This document shows positions 54,658-64,000 of a stretch of 64,000 bases of DNA, one piece after another. The stretch lies in the NCBI RefSeq assembly GCF_025397995.1, contig NZ_CP104550.1, positions 1,235,775-1,299,774 on the forward strand, in the 5' to 3' direction. This DNA comes from Methanothermobacter wolfeii (GTDB lineage Archaea > Methanobacteriota > Methanobacteria > Methanobacteriales > Methanothermobacteraceae). A program made the translations under genes and the position numbers. The notes under the pieces are model-generated. The model was not told the DNA's origin, did not search any database, and was given only the letters and a program-made list of their open reading frames with translations. Position 1 is the stretch's first letter, and every line of letters begins with the position of its first letter.

Positions 54658-55878
54658 CTATTCAAAGAGGAATACCTGGACATCCTCCCCCTCATGTAGT
54701 ATCTCAACGTTTTTTGGTATCTCAATGTACCCGTCTGCCTGTGCAAGGGATGCTATGGCGCCTGAGTCCCTGAAGATGGGGTGGGCGTATCCTCCATCAA
54801 CCCTTACAAGGGCATACTGGACCCGCCCCTTGGATGAATGGAACCTCTCAGAGAGTTTGAATGTCTTAACTGATTCCTCTGAAGCTTTCATCCCTGAAAG
54901 CTTCCTCAGGAATGGGTCTATGAGTGATTTGAAAACAAGGAGGGCTGCCACAGGGAACCCCGGGAGTCCTATCACAATCTTCCCGGATACCACACCCACT
55001 ATTGTAGGTTTACCTGGTTTCATGGATATGCCGTGGATGAGGACCTCCCCAAGTTCCTCAAGGACATCCGAGAGCACGTCACCCGTACCTGCAGATGTGC
55101 CTCCTGAGGTTATAACAAGGTCTGCCTCCTCAACGCCCCGGGAGATGGCTTCCCTGAGTTCATGATGATCATCCCTGACTATACCTCCATGTATCACGGA
55201 ACACCCTGCCTCCTCCAGGGCCGCTGCAATTCCCGCTGAATTGGAGTCAAATATCCTTCCCGGTTCAAGTGTTTCTGATGGCCCTATAAGCTCGTTCCCT
55301 GTGGATATCACGTAAACAGATGGCTCAGAGATGACCCTGACACTGGAGATGCCTGCAGCAGAGAGGGCCGCCACCTTATCCGGGGAAAGGAGTGTTCCTG
55401 AATGGAGCAGGATCTCCCCCTCCTTTATGTCGGAGCCCCTTGCACCTATATGCTGTGAGGGGTATGCGGGGCGATAGATGAAGACATCATCGCCATCGGC
55501 TTCGGTGTACTCCACCATCACGATGGCATCAGCACCCTCAGGCACCGGTGCCCCTGTACTTATACGGGTGCAGAACCCCTCCGTAACCCTGAGGGATGGT
55601 ATTGACCCTGCCTCAACCATCTCGATGCACTTAAGCCTTACCGGGTTCTCATCCCCTGCCCCAAATGTGTCTGCTGCCACAACAGCATACCCGTCCCTGG
55701 ATGCCCTGTCAAAGGGTGGAAGGTCAATGGGGCTTTCCACGTCCACTGCAAGGACTCTTCCTGCTGCATCACCGATTTCAACCACTTCAGAGCCTCTGCT
55801 GTAGAGTTCATCCACCAGTTCGCCTATGATCATCCTTGCATCATCAACATCAATTATTTCAAGAAATTCTGTTCCCAT
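54658..55878 (-). CDS. moeA: Molybdopterin molybdotransferase MoeA-like
   Basis: A 406-residue MoeA protein that inserts molybdenum or tungsten into molybdopterin. Visible blocks are DLPPFDRASRDGYAV, RISTGAPVPEGADAIVMVE, VISTGNELI, VITSGGTSAGTGDVL and VIGLPGFPVAALLVF. The ATG at 55878 (MGTEFLEIIDVDDAR) has a GGTGATT ribosome-binding site and is preferred to a start 13 codons upstream. The cofactor serves formylmethanofuran and formate dehydrogenases. Divergent from the aIF1A gene. Confidence 0.93.
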   Translation of the reverse strand: MGTEFLEIIDVDDARMIIGELVDELYSRGSEVVEIGDAAGRVLAVDVESPIDLPPFDRASRDGYAVVAADTFGAGDENPVRLKCIEMVEAGSIPSLRVTEGFCTRISTGAPVPEGADAIVMVEYTEADGDDVFIYRPAYPSQHIGARGSDIKEGEILLHSGTLLSPDKVAALSAAGISSVRVISEPSVYVISTGNELIGPSETLEPGRIFDSNSAGIAAALEEAGCSVIHGGIVRDDHHELREAISRGVEEADLVITSGGTSAGTGDVLSDVLEELGEVLIHGISMKPGKPTIVGVVSGKIVIGLPGFPVAALLVFKSLIDPFLRKLSGMKASEESVKTFKLSERFHSSKGRVQYALVRVDGGYAHPIFRDSGAIASLAQADGYIEIPKNVEILHEGEDVQVFLFE

Positions 55879-55916
55879 GTAATCACCATGAATGAGTTGT
55901 ACTGAATACCTAAGCA

Positions 55917-55953
55917 ATTTATTTATATCTTGATGGGTATAAATTATAGTGTC
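55917..55953. promoter_or_regulatory. Divergent moeA / aIF1A promoters
   Basis: ATAAATAAATTGC on the minus strand (about 55917-55930) and GGTATAAATTATAG on the plus strand (about 55935-55948) are back-to-back TATA elements for moeA and aIF1A. The aIF1A leader would be about 65 nt. Confidence 0.45.
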
Positions 55954-56031
55954 TATTTCTTTGATTGGCAGACAAGGATTTTAATTCCCCTAATCAAAGT
56001 TAATCAACTAAAAAAATCAGGAGGAGAGTAT

Positions 56032-56331
56032 TTGAGTAGAGGACATCAGACACAGGAAGTCAGGCGTGTTAGAACACCCAGGAAGGGTGAGATACCCGGA
56101 GTTGTTGAACAGATAATGGGGCACGGTAAACTCAAGGTAAGGTGTGCGGATGGCCATATCAGGCTTGGCAGGATCCCTGGGAAAATGAAAAAACGTATAT
56201 GGATCCGTGAAGGCGATGTTGTACTTGTAAAGCCCTGGGAATTCCAGAGCGATGAAAAGGCAGATGTTGTATGGAGATACACCCGTACAGAGTCAAACTG
56301 GCTTGAAAGGAAGGGCTACCTTAAACTTTAA
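56032..56331 (+). CDS. eif1A: Translation initiation factor 1A
   Basis: The 99-residue protein is archaeal IF1A, which binds the ribosomal A site during initiation. The OB-fold sequence [34 protein letters not shown] is diagnostic. The TTG at 56032 ([13 protein letters not shown]) follows AGGAGGAG by the right spacing; the open frame continues upstream but without family resemblance. It heads a run with rio1 and the KH protein, the usual archaeal order. Confidence 0.95.
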   Translation: MSRGHQTQEVRRVRTPRKGEIPGVVEQIMGHGKLKVRCADGHIRLGRIPGKMKKRIWIREGDVVLVKPWEFQSDEKADVVWRYTRTESNWLERKGYLKL

Positions 56332-56356
56332 TGGTTTCTTTTAGAAGTTGATTTTG

Positions 56357-57172
56357 ATGGATCCTGAAAAAGCTGGAAGCGCACCTGAATTAAGGGCCCT
56401 TAAGTCGAGGGCTGTGGACAGGGCTGACTCTGACCTTGGAAGGATGGAGGCCGAGAAGAGGCTTAAGAGCGTTGAAGACAGGCGTGTTGGAAGCGAGGTC
56501 TTCGATGAGCTCACCCTCAAGACACTCTACAAGCTTGCAAATGCAGGTTACCTGTCGGTCCTCAACGGTGCCGTGAGCACCGGAAAGGAGGCCAACGTCT
56601 TCAAGGGCATCACCGAGAGTGATGAATTCGTTGCGGTTAAGATCTACAGGGTCTCCACATCCGACTTCAGGAAGATGCAGTATTATATCCAGGGCGACCC
56701 CCGCTTCAGGGTGAGGACAACAAATAAACGCCAGCTTGTCCAGGCATGGGTCAACAAGGAATTCCGGAACCTTAAAAGGGCCCATGAGGCCGGTGTCCGT
56801 GTCCCTGAACCCACTGTTGCAAGGGACAATATCCTGATAATGGAGTTCATAGGGGATGACGGTGCTCCTGCACCCACAATGAGGGAGGCCCCGCCTGAAG
56901 ATCCTGAGGGAGTCCTTGAGCGTATAGTCGAGTACATGCACCTCCTCTATACACGTGCTAGGCTTGTGCACGGTGATCTATCATTCTTCAATATCCTCAA
57001 CCACGGGGGTGAACCTGTAATAATAGATGTATCCCAGGCAATGGTGCTTGAACACCCCCTGGCCCCCGAGCTCCTTGAAAGGGATGTTGAAAATATTGTG
57101 AGGGACTTTGGAAGGATAGGGCTGTCTGTAAATGGCAGTGAGATAATGAAGCAGATAACCAGAAAGGATTAG
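56357..57172 (+). CDS. rio1: RIO1-type serine/threonine protein kinase
   Basis: A 271-residue RIO kinase acting in small-subunit ribosome maturation. The P-loop is [14 protein letters not shown], the lysine lies in [19 protein letters not shown], the catalytic loop is [12 protein letters not shown] and the metal site is [14 protein letters not shown]. The family signature flexible loop ([14 protein letters not shown]) is present. The start may be this ATG or a TTG at 56348. It lies between aIF1A and the KH-domain gene. Confidence 0.94.
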   Translation: MDPEKAGSAPELRALKSRAVDRADSDLGRMEAEKRLKSVEDRRVGSEVFDELTLKTLYKLANAGYLSVLNGAVSTGKEANVFKGITESDEFVAVKIYRVSTSDFRKMQYYIQGDPRFRVRTTNKRQLVQAWVNKEFRNLKRAHEAGVRVPEPTVARDNILIMEFIGDDGAPAPTMREAPPEDPEGVLERIVEYMHLLYTRARLVHGDLSFFNILNHGGEPVIIDVSQAMVLEHPLAPELLERDVENIVRDFGRIGLSVNGSEIMKQITRKD

Positions 57173-57214
57173 TTACCCTAACAGTTAATCATTTATTTCA
57201 TTGAGGTGAATCAA

Positions 57215-57781
57215 ATGCCCAGCGAGGAATATCTTAAAATACCCCGCGAAAGGGTTGGAGTTTTAATAGGTAAAAATGGCGAGGTTAAAGCCAGGATAGA
57301 ACGTTTAACCCAGACAGAACTTGAAATTGACAGCGAAACCGGTGCGGTTACCCTCATACCCCAGGATGAACTCGAAGATCCCCTATCACCCTGGAAGGCC
57401 AGGAACATCGTTAAGGCAATAGGCCGTGGTTTCAACCCGGAAATAGCCCTCAAGCTCCTTGATGATGACGTTGCACTTGACATCATAAAAATCACCGACT
57501 ATGTGGGTAAGTCAAAGAAGGCCATAGCAAGGCAGAAGGGGCGTGTTATAGGCCGTGGTGGTATAACACGGAAGATAATTCATGATATGACAGGCGTGGA
57601 CATGTCGGTCTATGGAAAAACCGTTGCACTGATAGGGGAGTTTGAAAAGCTTTCAGTTGCAAGGGAAGCCGTTGAAATGATACTCAATGGGGCCAGGCAC
57701 AAATCTGTCTACGCATTCCTTGAAAAGAAGAAACAGGAAATGAAGATGAAGGAGTTTCAGGAAGGCGTTAAGTTCATGTGA
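57215..57781 (+). CDS. KH-domain RNA-binding protein (Dim2/Pno1-like)
   Basis: A 188-residue protein with two KH domains: [23 protein letters not shown] (about 6-60) and [26 protein letters not shown] (about 105-165). It is the archaeal relative of Dim2/Pno1, a ribosomal small-subunit assembly factor. The ATG at 57215 ([19 protein letters not shown]) is chosen because GAGGTGA sits 5 nt upstream. The aIF1A-RIO1-KH order is a conserved ribosome-assembly cluster. Confidence 0.93.
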   Translation: MPSEEYLKIPRERVGVLIGKNGEVKARIERLTQTELEIDSETGAVTLIPQDELEDPLSPWKARNIVKAIGRGFNPEIALKLLDDDVALDIIKITDYVGKSKKAIARQKGRVIGRGGITRKIIHDMTGVDMSVYGKTVALIGEFEKLSVAREAVEMILNGARHKSVYAFLEKKKQEMKMKEFQEGVKFM

Positions 57782-57959
57782 AACTTCTATTTTCATGGAG
57801 GTTATCTTCAATAATTTTAATCGACACCTCCAGAATGCCACAACCTAAACAGCCCCATATATAGGTATAAGTTTATATGTTACATGCTACAGAGATATAC
57901 ATATGAAGAGTGCATACTGCAAGTATTAACAGTTTTAAAAATAATAAGGAGGCAGCTTT

Positions 57960-59534
57960 TTGGCTAGGCAGGCTTTAGATCTCTTTGATGAAGGTTTTCA
58001 GGAACTCACACCATCAGAATTCTTCAGGAAAAACAAGCAGATGCTTGGATTCTCCGGTAAAATAAGGTCACTGACGATAGTGTTCCATGAACTGATAACA
58101 AACAGTTTTGATGCTGCCGAAGAGGCAGGTATACTCCCTGAAATAAAAATAGACCTCAAAAGGGTGGGTAAAGATCACTACATCCTCAGACACCAGGACA
58201 ACGGACCCGGAATACCCGAGAAGTACATACCAAAGGTGTTCTGTACCATGTTCGCCGGGTCAAAGTTCCGTAACATCCAGTCAAGGGGACAGCAGGGGCT
58301 CGGGTGCAGTGGATGCGTCCTCCTGTCCCAGATGACCACAGGTAAACCGGTAAAGGTCATATCAGGTACCAGGGAAAACGGGGAGCTACGCGGGGTCAAG
58401 ATGTCCCTCAAGATGGATGTGAAGAAGAACCAGGGACTCATCCTTGAAAGGGAGGATGTGGAGGTTGAAGGTACGGGTGTGTGCATAGAACTCCACTTCA
58501 AGGACGTTTCATATTCACTATCAGAGCAGGGCGCATATGAATACATAAGAAGGACAATGATAGCCAACCCCCATGCAAAGATAGTGTTCAATGACCCAGC
58601 AGGAAACCGCTACGTCTTCAACCGGGCATCAGACATCGTCCCACCCCTCCCCAAGGAGGTCCTGCCGCACCCATGGGGTGTGACCGCAGACGACCTCATA
58701 TTCATGGCAAAGCACACCGAGAAGAGAAGATTCAGGAGCATGCTAACAAGCAACCTCTCAAGGATGTCTGCCAAGAAGGTGAAGGAACTTGAGGAGCTGA
58801 CAGGGATAGACCTCAACAAGAGGCCCAAGGACATGAAGTGGGAGGAGGCCGAGAGGATAGTTGAGGCCTTCAAGAAGATGAACTTCATGGCCCCTCCGAC
58901 CTCAGGCCTCATACCCATAGGTGAGGACCAGATTGAGAAGGGTATGCGTGAGATACTGGACCCTGAATTCACGGCCACAGTAACAAGGAAACCCAAGACC
59001 TACAGGGGTGGTATTGCATTCATAGTCGAGGCGGGTATAGCCTACGGCGGTAACTCAGGAAGGCTTGTGGGTGACCAGAGGAAGGCCGAGATAATGAGGT
59101 TCGCCAACAGGGTGCCCCTCACCTTTGATGCGGGTAGCTGTGCAATAACAGAGGGTATCAAGAGCCTTGACTGGAAACGGTACGGTATAAGGGACCTTGA
59201 GAGCACACCCCTCACCATCTTTGTGAACGTTGTCTCCACCAACGTCCCCTACCTCTCAACAGGTAAACAGAGCATAGCACCCGAGCCTGAGATACTCCAT
59301 GAGATCAGGCAGGCCACCATGATCGTTGCAAGGAAACTGCAGAAGTACCTCAGGAAGAAGAAGGCAGCCAAGGAGGAGGCCCAGAGGGCCAGGGTCTTCG
59401 AGACCTACGTCCCCGTTATAATAAAGCAGGCAGCGCTCCTTGCAGAACGTGAAGCACCCGATTACAGGGAACTCCTTGATAAGGTTACAAGAAGAGCAAA
59501 ACTGGAAATACTGGGGGAATCACTGAATGAATAG
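57960..59534 (+). CDS. top6B: DNA topoisomerase VI subunit B
   Basis: A 524-residue GHKL ATPase. The N box lies in [15 protein letters not shown], the G1 box in [18 protein letters not shown] and the G2/lid in [15 protein letters not shown]. The transducer domain includes [14 protein letters not shown]. With Top6A it forms the heterotetramer that relaxes and decatenates DNA by double-strand cleavage. The TTG start at 57960 ([12 protein letters not shown]) follows AAGGAGG. Overlaps top6A by 8 nt. Confidence 0.96.
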   Translation: MARQALDLFDEGFQELTPSEFFRKNKQMLGFSGKIRSLTIVFHELITNSFDAAEEAGILPEIKIDLKRVGKDHYILRHQDNGPGIPEKYIPKVFCTMFAGSKFRNIQSRGQQGLGCSGCVLLSQMTTGKPVKVISGTRENGELRGVKMSLKMDVKKNQGLILEREDVEVEGTGVCIELHFKDVSYSLSEQGAYEYIRRTMIANPHAKIVFNDPAGNRYVFNRASDIVPPLPKEVLPHPWGVTADDLIFMAKHTEKRRFRSMLTSNLSRMSAKKVKELEELTGIDLNKRPKDMKWEEAERIVEAFKKMNFMAPPTSGLIPIGEDQIEKGMREILDPEFTATVTRKPKTYRGGIAFIVEAGIAYGGNSGRLVGDQRKAEIMRFANRVPLTFDAGSCAITEGIKSLDWKRYGIRDLESTPLTIFVNVVSTNVPYLSTGKQSIAPEPEILHEIRQATMIVARKLQKYLRKKKAAKEEAQRARVFETYVPVIIKQAALLAEREAPDYRELLDKVTRRAKLEILGESLNE

Positions 59535-60588
59535 ACGTGAAATTGCCATTAACAAACTCAAAAGCCTCGGTGACATGATACTTGAGGATGTCCAGGCTGG
59601 AAAGATTCCAAAGATAAAGGTCCCCTCAAGGGGCACATCAAACATCATCTATGATGAGAACAGGAGACACTACGTCCTTGGAGACCGTTACGGTACAAGG
59701 TCACTTGGTAACGTTAAGCAGATAAAGAAGATAGGTCAGATGCTCTACACTGCAAACTTCTGCAAGGACCTTGTAGCCAGGCAGAAGACCGCAACCCTCA
59801 GGGAGCTCTACTACATCTCAGAGGGATGGGAAGTGGACTTCGCAGACCAGCAGGAGTCAAACATAGTCGGTGAGGACCTGGAGGTCACCCTGGGGATGAC
59901 AAGGGAGGACCTGGGCCTCATGCCGGAAGAGGACGGGGCATCAGTTTACGGGGAGCTAACGGTCCGTGAAGGCGATATCGAGATAAACGCCCTCAGGTCA
60001 GGTAAGTCAGGTTACAATATATCCCCGACAATTGATGAGGTTGAATTCGTTGACCATGACGTGGAACGTGTGATTGCAGTGGAGACAATGGGTATGTTCC
60101 ACCGTCTGGTCCAGGAGAAGGCCTACAAGAAGTTCGATGCCCTCATAGTCGGACTCAAGGGTCAGGCTGCAAGGGCAACAAGGAGGTTCATCAAGAGGGT
60201 CAACGAGGAACTCAACCTCCCGGTATACATCTGTAACGACGGAGACCCCTGGGGATTCCATATTGCAATGGTTATCATCTCAGGGAGTGCGAAGCTTGCC
60301 CACGTCAACCATCAGCTTGCAACACCCGATGCAAGGTTCCTCGGTGTTACAGCAAGTGACATAATAAACTATGACCTTCCAACCGATCCCCTCAAGGACA
60401 TCGATGTCCTGCGGCTGAAGGAACTCCTCAAGGATCCGAGGTACAGGGATGATTTCTGGAAGGTTGAGATCAAGAAGATGCTCAAGATAGGTAAGAAGGC
60501 GGAACAGCAGTCCTTCTCAAAGTACGGTCTTGAGTACGTTGTGGACACATATCTCCCCGAGAAACTTGAAGCCGTGGAGAACCAGTAA
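59527..60588 (+). CDS. top6A: DNA topoisomerase VI subunit A
   Basis: A 353-residue Spo11-related subunit. The catalytic tyrosine is in [15 protein letters not shown] (Y95/Y96) and the Toprim metal site is around [32 protein letters not shown] with the acidic [15 protein letters not shown]. It cuts DNA for strand passage with Top6B. Its start overlaps the top6B end by 8 nt. Confidence 0.96.
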   Translation: MNRREIAINKLKSLGDMILEDVQAGKIPKIKVPSRGTSNIIYDENRRHYVLGDRYGTRSLGNVKQIKKIGQMLYTANFCKDLVARQKTATLRELYYISEGWEVDFADQQESNIVGEDLEVTLGMTREDLGLMPEEDGASVYGELTVREGDIEINALRSGKSGYNISPTIDEVEFVDHDVERVIAVETMGMFHRLVQEKAYKKFDALIVGLKGQAARATRRFIKRVNEELNLPVYICNDGDPWGFHIAMVIISGSAKLAHVNHQLATPDARFLGVTASDIINYDLPTDPLKDIDVLRLKELLKDPRYRDDFWKVEIKKMLKIGKKAEQQSFSKYGLEYVVDTYLPEKLEAVENQ

Positions 60589-60898
60589 CCATCCACAACC
60601 CCACCCTTTATTTTTTTTCTAAAAGGGTGCACGGTTACATCCCGAACAGCATGTAACCCATCAGAACCCTGGCGCTATTTTTTGAAGTATAATTTAGGGG
60701 AAGAATCAGCATGGTATAAGGGCAGCCGACACCCGAGATAACAACATTCAAACAGCATGTATGGTATCCATAAGGCAGCTGCCGCTGAGATAAAATTATA
60801 TAAAAGAACCCGTCCAAATATTTATTAAACTGAACCTTTAAACTGAAAGAGGCTCTCCTGGGATCAGAGAGGTTTCAGGAGGCAGGAGGTTTTTTTAA
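60589..60898. other. 310-bp noncoding region with terminator-like hairpin and gap promoter
   Basis: CACCCTTT (60601-60609) and AAAGGGTG (60622-60630) can form a stem around a T-rich loop, a possible terminator for top6A. AACAGCATGTA appears at 60646 and 60752. Near the right end TTATATAAAAG (60796-60806) is a TATA box for gap, with a leader of about 70 nt ending in GGCAGGAGG, 8 nt before the ATG at 60899. No gene. Confidence 0.5.
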
Positions 60899-61912
60899 AT
60901 GATATCTGTAGCCATTAACGGGTATGGGACAATAGGAAAGAGAGTTGCTGATGCCGTAGCTGCCCAGGACGATATGAAGGTTGTGGGTGTCAGCAAGACA
61001 AAACCTGATTTTGAGGCACGGGTTGCAGTTGAGAAGGGTTACGACCTCTACATAAGCATCCCTGAACGTGAAAAGCTCTTTGATGAGGCAGGGATCCCTG
61101 TAAGCGGTACCGTTGAGGATATGCTTGAGGAAGCCGACATCGTCGTGGATGCAACACCCGAGGGTATAGGTGCAAAGAACCTTGAGATGTACCGTAAGAA
61201 GGGTATAAAGGCCATATTCCAGGGCGGTGAAAAACATGATGCCATAGGACTCTCCTTCAACTCCTTTGCGAACTATGAGGATTCCCTTGGCGCCGAATAC
61301 ACCCGTGTGGTCTCATGCAACACAACAGGACTCTGCAGGACACTCAAACCCATAGACGACCTCTGCGGCATAAAGAAGGTCCGCGCAGTCATGGTGCGAA
61401 GGGGGGCTGACCCTGTGCAGGTGGGTAAGGGACCCATAAATGCCATAGTACCCAACCCTCCAACAGTGCCATCACACCACGGACCAGACCTTAAAACCGT
61501 CATGAAGGGCGTGAACATCCACACAGTGGCCCTCCTGGTTCCAACCACACTCATGCACCAGCACAACATAATGGTGGAACTGGAAGACCCTGTGGATGCC
61601 GATGAGATAAAGGCCCGGCTCGATGAAACAACAAGGGTGATGCTCGTACGGACATCCGAGGGTCTTGCATCAACTGCTGAGATAATGGAGTACGCCAAGG
61701 AACTCGGAAGGTCCAGGAACGACCTCTTCGAGATACCTGTATGGGAGGAATCCATAAACGTTGTGGACGGCGAACTCTTCTACATGCAGGCGGTCCACCA
61801 GGAATCAGATGCCGTCCCTGAGAGCGTGGATGCCATAAGGGCCCTCCTTGAAGTTGAAGATGACAACATGAAGTCCATCAGAAAGACCAACAGGGCCATG
61901 GGCATACTCTAA
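60899..61912 (+). CDS. gap: Glyceraldehyde-3-phosphate dehydrogenase, archaeal class II
   Basis: A 337-residue archaeal GAPDH. NAD(P) binding is by [17 protein letters not shown] (4-20), and the catalytic cysteine is C140 in SCNTTGLCR. The [23 protein letters not shown] block is typical. It serves gluconeogenesis and glycolysis. The upstream region has a TATA box and a strong ribosome-binding site. Confidence 0.96.
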   Translation: MISVAINGYGTIGKRVADAVAAQDDMKVVGVSKTKPDFEARVAVEKGYDLYISIPEREKLFDEAGIPVSGTVEDMLEEADIVVDATPEGIGAKNLEMYRKKGIKAIFQGGEKHDAIGLSFNSFANYEDSLGAEYTRVVSCNTTGLCRTLKPIDDLCGIKKVRAVMVRRGADPVQVGKGPINAIVPNPPTVPSHHGPDLKTVMKGVNIHTVALLVPTTLMHQHNIMVELEDPVDADEIKARLDETTRVMLVRTSEGLASTAEIMEYAKELGRSRNDLFEIPVWEESINVVDGELFYMQAVHQESDAVPESVDAIRALLEVEDDNMKSIRKTNRAMGIL

Positions 61913-61938
61913 CCACCCTAATTTTTTTGGTGTCTGTT

Positions 61939-62760
61939 TTGATAAGAGTAGGGCCTGCAGGAAACCCTGTAGGTTACCGGGGCAGTGCAGTGGATGTTTT
62001 CAGAAGGCTAAGGTCAATGGGACTGGACGCCTATGAATACCAGGCCACCTACGGGCTCAGATTAAAGAAAAAGAATGCGCTCCTTATCCATGAGAACTCC
62101 AGAAGGAATGATGTCCTTGTTTCCATGCACGGACCATACTACATCAACCTGTCCTCCCACCAGGAGGAAACCGTTAAAAAATCCATTGAAAGGCTCTTTG
62201 ACTGCGTGGTTGCAGCTGACTGGATGGGTGCCTACAGGGTTGTGTTCCATGCAGGGTTCTACGGTAAACATGGCAGAAGGAAGGCCCTTGAAATGTGCAG
62301 GGAATCCCTAAGGACCCTCATCGATGAACTCCATGATGCCGGTCTAAGGGACTTCACCCTTGCACCTGAAACCACCGGTAAGAAATCACAGGTGGGGAGT
62401 CTCGGTGAGATAATAGGGTTCTCTGAAGAATTCGATAACATAAAACCCACAGTTGACTTCGCCCATATACATGCAAGGGGTGGTGGCTGTATAGAGGGTG
62501 CCTCAGATTACCTCAGGATACTTGATACGATAGAGGACCGCCTCGGCATGGATCACCTCCACTGTCACTTCACGGCAATAGAGTACACCGACGCCGGGGA
62601 GAAGAGGCACCATACACTCAGAGAGGACTTCGGTCCGCCGGTAGAGCCCCTCATCAGGGTCCTGGTGGAGTGCGGATGGGATGCCACCATAATCTCAGAG
62701 ACACCCCAGAAGGACAGGGACGCTGTTAGAATAAAGGAGATCCTGGGCGGATACCTCTGA
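61939..62760 (+). CDS. nfo: Endonuclease IV (AP endonuclease)
   Basis: A 273-residue AP endonuclease of the Nfo family, acting in base excision repair. The TIM-barrel metal residues lie in SMHGPYYINLSS, VFHAGFYG, LAPETTGK, VDFAHIHARGGG and HLHCHFTAIEYTDAGEKRHHT. The TTG at 61939 is preceded by GGTG at 61929; a GTG at 61930 is an alternative. It begins about 26 bp after gap and may be co-transcribed. Confidence 0.93.
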   Translation: MIRVGPAGNPVGYRGSAVDVFRRLRSMGLDAYEYQATYGLRLKKKNALLIHENSRRNDVLVSMHGPYYINLSSHQEETVKKSIERLFDCVVAADWMGAYRVVFHAGFYGKHGRRKALEMCRESLRTLIDELHDAGLRDFTLAPETTGKKSQVGSLGEIIGFSEEFDNIKPTVDFAHIHARGGGCIEGASDYLRILDTIEDRLGMDHLHCHFTAIEYTDAGEKRHHTLREDFGPPVEPLIRVLVECGWDATIISETPQKDRDAVRIKEILGGYL

Positions 62761-62945
62761 TAAAAGATAAAACCATGCCACCAGATAGAAACCCTCACAA
62801 AAAACCTCCAATAAGAAATAACACCCCCAACATCCAACCTTAATGTTTAATTTTAAGAGCCGTGCCCCGACCTGTGACTGCAGCAATTGCGGCATGAATC
62901 TCTCCATTACCTAAAACTTTATACACCACCAGCAACAATTTCTAT
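62761..62945. promoter_or_regulatory. Noncoding region with promoter of the AAA ATPase gene
   Basis: AAACTTTATACACC (62914-62927) is a TATA box giving a start near 62945, just before the short frame at 62946. The left part is A-rich and noncoding. Confidence 0.4.
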
Positions 62946-63014
62946 ATGATGAGTCTATTTCTTGAGGATATCACAGTATCAGAAGCTTCTTCTGAAGAAC
63001 AGGTGATGTGGTGA
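62946..63014 (+). CDS. Possible 22-residue leader peptide coupled to the AAA ATPase gene
   Basis: ATGATG at 62946 opens a short frame of [20 protein letters not shown] followed by MW and TGA at 63012-63014. The stop overlaps the GTG start of the AAA gene at 63011 (GGTGA arrangement), and the AAA ribosome-binding site AGGTGAT is inside this frame. The arrangement suggests translational coupling, but such a short frame may be chance. Confidence 0.3.
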   Translation: MMSLFLEDITVSEASSEEQVMW

Positions 63015-64000
63015 AATTCAATAACATAATCCATGAATCCCAGCTATCTGATAAAAAGTTCCCTGTTATGGCCCCTGAACCTGAAAGGGAGGCCAAGCTG
63101 ATTGTGCTTCAACCGGTTGGATACCCCTTTGTATGCAACCTTATGGAGGCCCCGAGGATAGACGTGGTTAACAAGGAACTCTTTGAACTCTATGCCAGGG
63201 ACCAGTGGGAGGGATTCACTGCAAGGGAGGGCTCCTACCTCTTTGACCAGAAATTACTCCCTGATTATGCATTCAAGATTATAAGGGCCCACCCTGACGG
63301 TTCAAAGATCACAGGGAACACCTCAATAATACTCCTTGAGAATGAGAAGGAGGAGTTCCATGAGGTCAGAAGCAACATAAGAATGGATGATGTCATCGGA
63401 CAGGAGGACGCCAAGGTAAAGTGCCGGATAATCATGAAGTACCTTGAGGACCCTGATCGCTTCAGGGACTGGGCCCCCAGAAACGTCCTCTTCCACGGGC
63501 ATCCAGGTACAGGTAAAACCATGCTTGCAAAGTCCCTTGCAAACGAGTTAAAGGTCCCCCTCTACCTCATAAAGGCAACGAGTCTTATCGGTGAACATGT
63601 GGGTGATGGTGCCAGGCAGATACATGAACTCTATGAACTGGCATCAAAAACAGCCCCCTCAGTGATATTCATTGATGAGATGGATGCTGTGGGCCTTGAC
63701 AGGAAGTACCAGTCCCTCCGGGGGGATGTTTCAGAGGTTGTAAACGCCCTTCTAACCGAGATGGATGGTATAAATGATAACTGGGGTGTTGTAACCATCG
63801 GGGCCACCAACAACCCCGAACTCCTTGATAATGCTATAAGAAGTCGCTTTGAAGAGGAGATAGAGTTTAAACTCCCGGGGGATGATGAAAGAAGGCTTAT
63901 GATTGAGAAATGCATTGAAACCATGCCCCTGAGGGTTGAGTGCCCGGTTGAACGTCTGGTGAAACTGACCCGCGGCATGTCAGGAAGGGACATCAGGGAG
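63011..64000 (+). CDS. AAA+ ATPase (truncated by the window edge)
   Basis: The first 330 residues of an AAA protein. Walker A is [10 protein letters not shown] with GHPGTGKT at 163-170, Walker B is [10 protein letters not shown] (about 213-222), and the sensor-1 region is [22 protein letters not shown]. An N-terminal domain of about 125 residues is not recognised, so the role (protease regulator, remodeller) is open. The GTG at 63011 is chosen because AGGTGAT at 63001-63007 precedes it. It continues beyond 64000. Confidence 0.88.
   Translation, partial: MKFNNIIHESQLSDKKFPVMAPEPEREAKLIVLQPVGYPFVCNLMEAPRIDVVNKELFELYARDQWEGFTAREGSYLFDQKLLPDYAFKIIRAHPDGSKITGNTSIILLENEKEEFHEVRSNIRMDDVIGQEDAKVKCRIIMKYLEDPDRFRDWAPRNVLFHGHPGTGKTMLAKSLANELKVPLYLIKATSLIGEHVGDGARQIHELYELASKTAPSVIFIDEMDAVGLDRKYQSLRGDVSEVVNALLTEMDGINDNWGVVTIGATNNPELLDNAIRSRFEEEIEFKLPGDDERRLMIEKCIETMPLRVECPVERLVKLTRGMSGRDIRE

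Overview
This window is a piece of an archaeal methanogen chromosome, most likely Methanothermobacter or a very close relative. The evidence is internal: an A1AO ATP synthase operon, archaeal-type PEP carboxylase, topoisomerase VI, aIF1A, TiaS, Thg1, a class II archaeal GAPDH, a CofA-like aldehyde dehydrogenase, a YcaO-TfuA pair of the kind that thioamidates methyl-coenzyme M reductase, prepilin-type class III signal peptides, TATA-box promoters and GGTGAT/GGAGG ribosome-binding sites. From memory only (no search was run), gene order and several families (UPF0216, UPF0146, the MTH967-type HTH protein) match the MTH942-MTH1011 part of M. thermautotrophicus. The species was not determined.

Layout. 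0-5 kb: end of an unknown gene, a YgjP-like metalloprotease, ppcA, a heliorhodopsin gene, two tandem tRNA-Gln genes and an ATP-grasp ligase. 5-6.2 kb: small conserved unknowns. 6.2-15.3 kb, minus strand: the ATP synthase operon atpH-I-K-E-C-F-A-B-D followed by a DUF22 gene. 15.5-19.5 kb, minus strand: an operon of a MmgE/PrpD protein, a U32-like TIM barrel, a fumarase alpha-like hydrolyase and a short citrate-synthase-family protein. 19.5-27 kb: tiaS divergent from an HTH regulator, an unknown barrel protein, serA, a JAMM protease, thg1, nadX and a PRC-barrel protein. 27-34.9 kb: a tRNA-binding protein, a doubly frameshifted radical SAM gene, a large secreted protein with a tyrosine/tryptophan/lysine tail, a CofA-like aldehyde dehydrogenase, a pilin plus TadC-type membrane protein, an M24 peptidase and a HIT protein. 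35-41.3 kb, plus strand: Fe-alcohol dehydrogenase, a PAS histidine kinase, an M50 protease, ycaO, tfuA and a LarE-like sulfur transferase. 41.4-51 kb: CBS, UspA, amidohydrolase, a secreted caspase-fold protein, carB, carA, rimI and UPF0146. 51.2-64 kb: a P-type cation ATPase, cbiJ, moeA, aIF1A, rio1, a KH protein, top6B-top6A, gap, nfo and the start of an AAA ATPase.

How the parts connect. Much of the window serves central anabolism and energy: PEP carboxylase makes oxaloacetate, nadX and serA draw on the amino-acid pool, carAB feeds arginine and pyrimidines, and the ATP synthase (with a proteolipid that carries a plausible Na+ motif) makes ATP. The most distinctive items are the heliorhodopsin in a dark, anaerobic, thermophilic lineage; the MmgE/U32/hydrolyase/citrate-synthase-like operon, which looks like an uncharacterised tricarboxylate-type pathway; the YcaO-TfuA-LarE-like run, which suggests a dedicated sulfur supply for peptide thioamidation; and two exported proteins with unusual architectures. 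Several intergenic regions carry short direct duplications, four of which copy a gene's stop-codon region 44-65 bp downstream.
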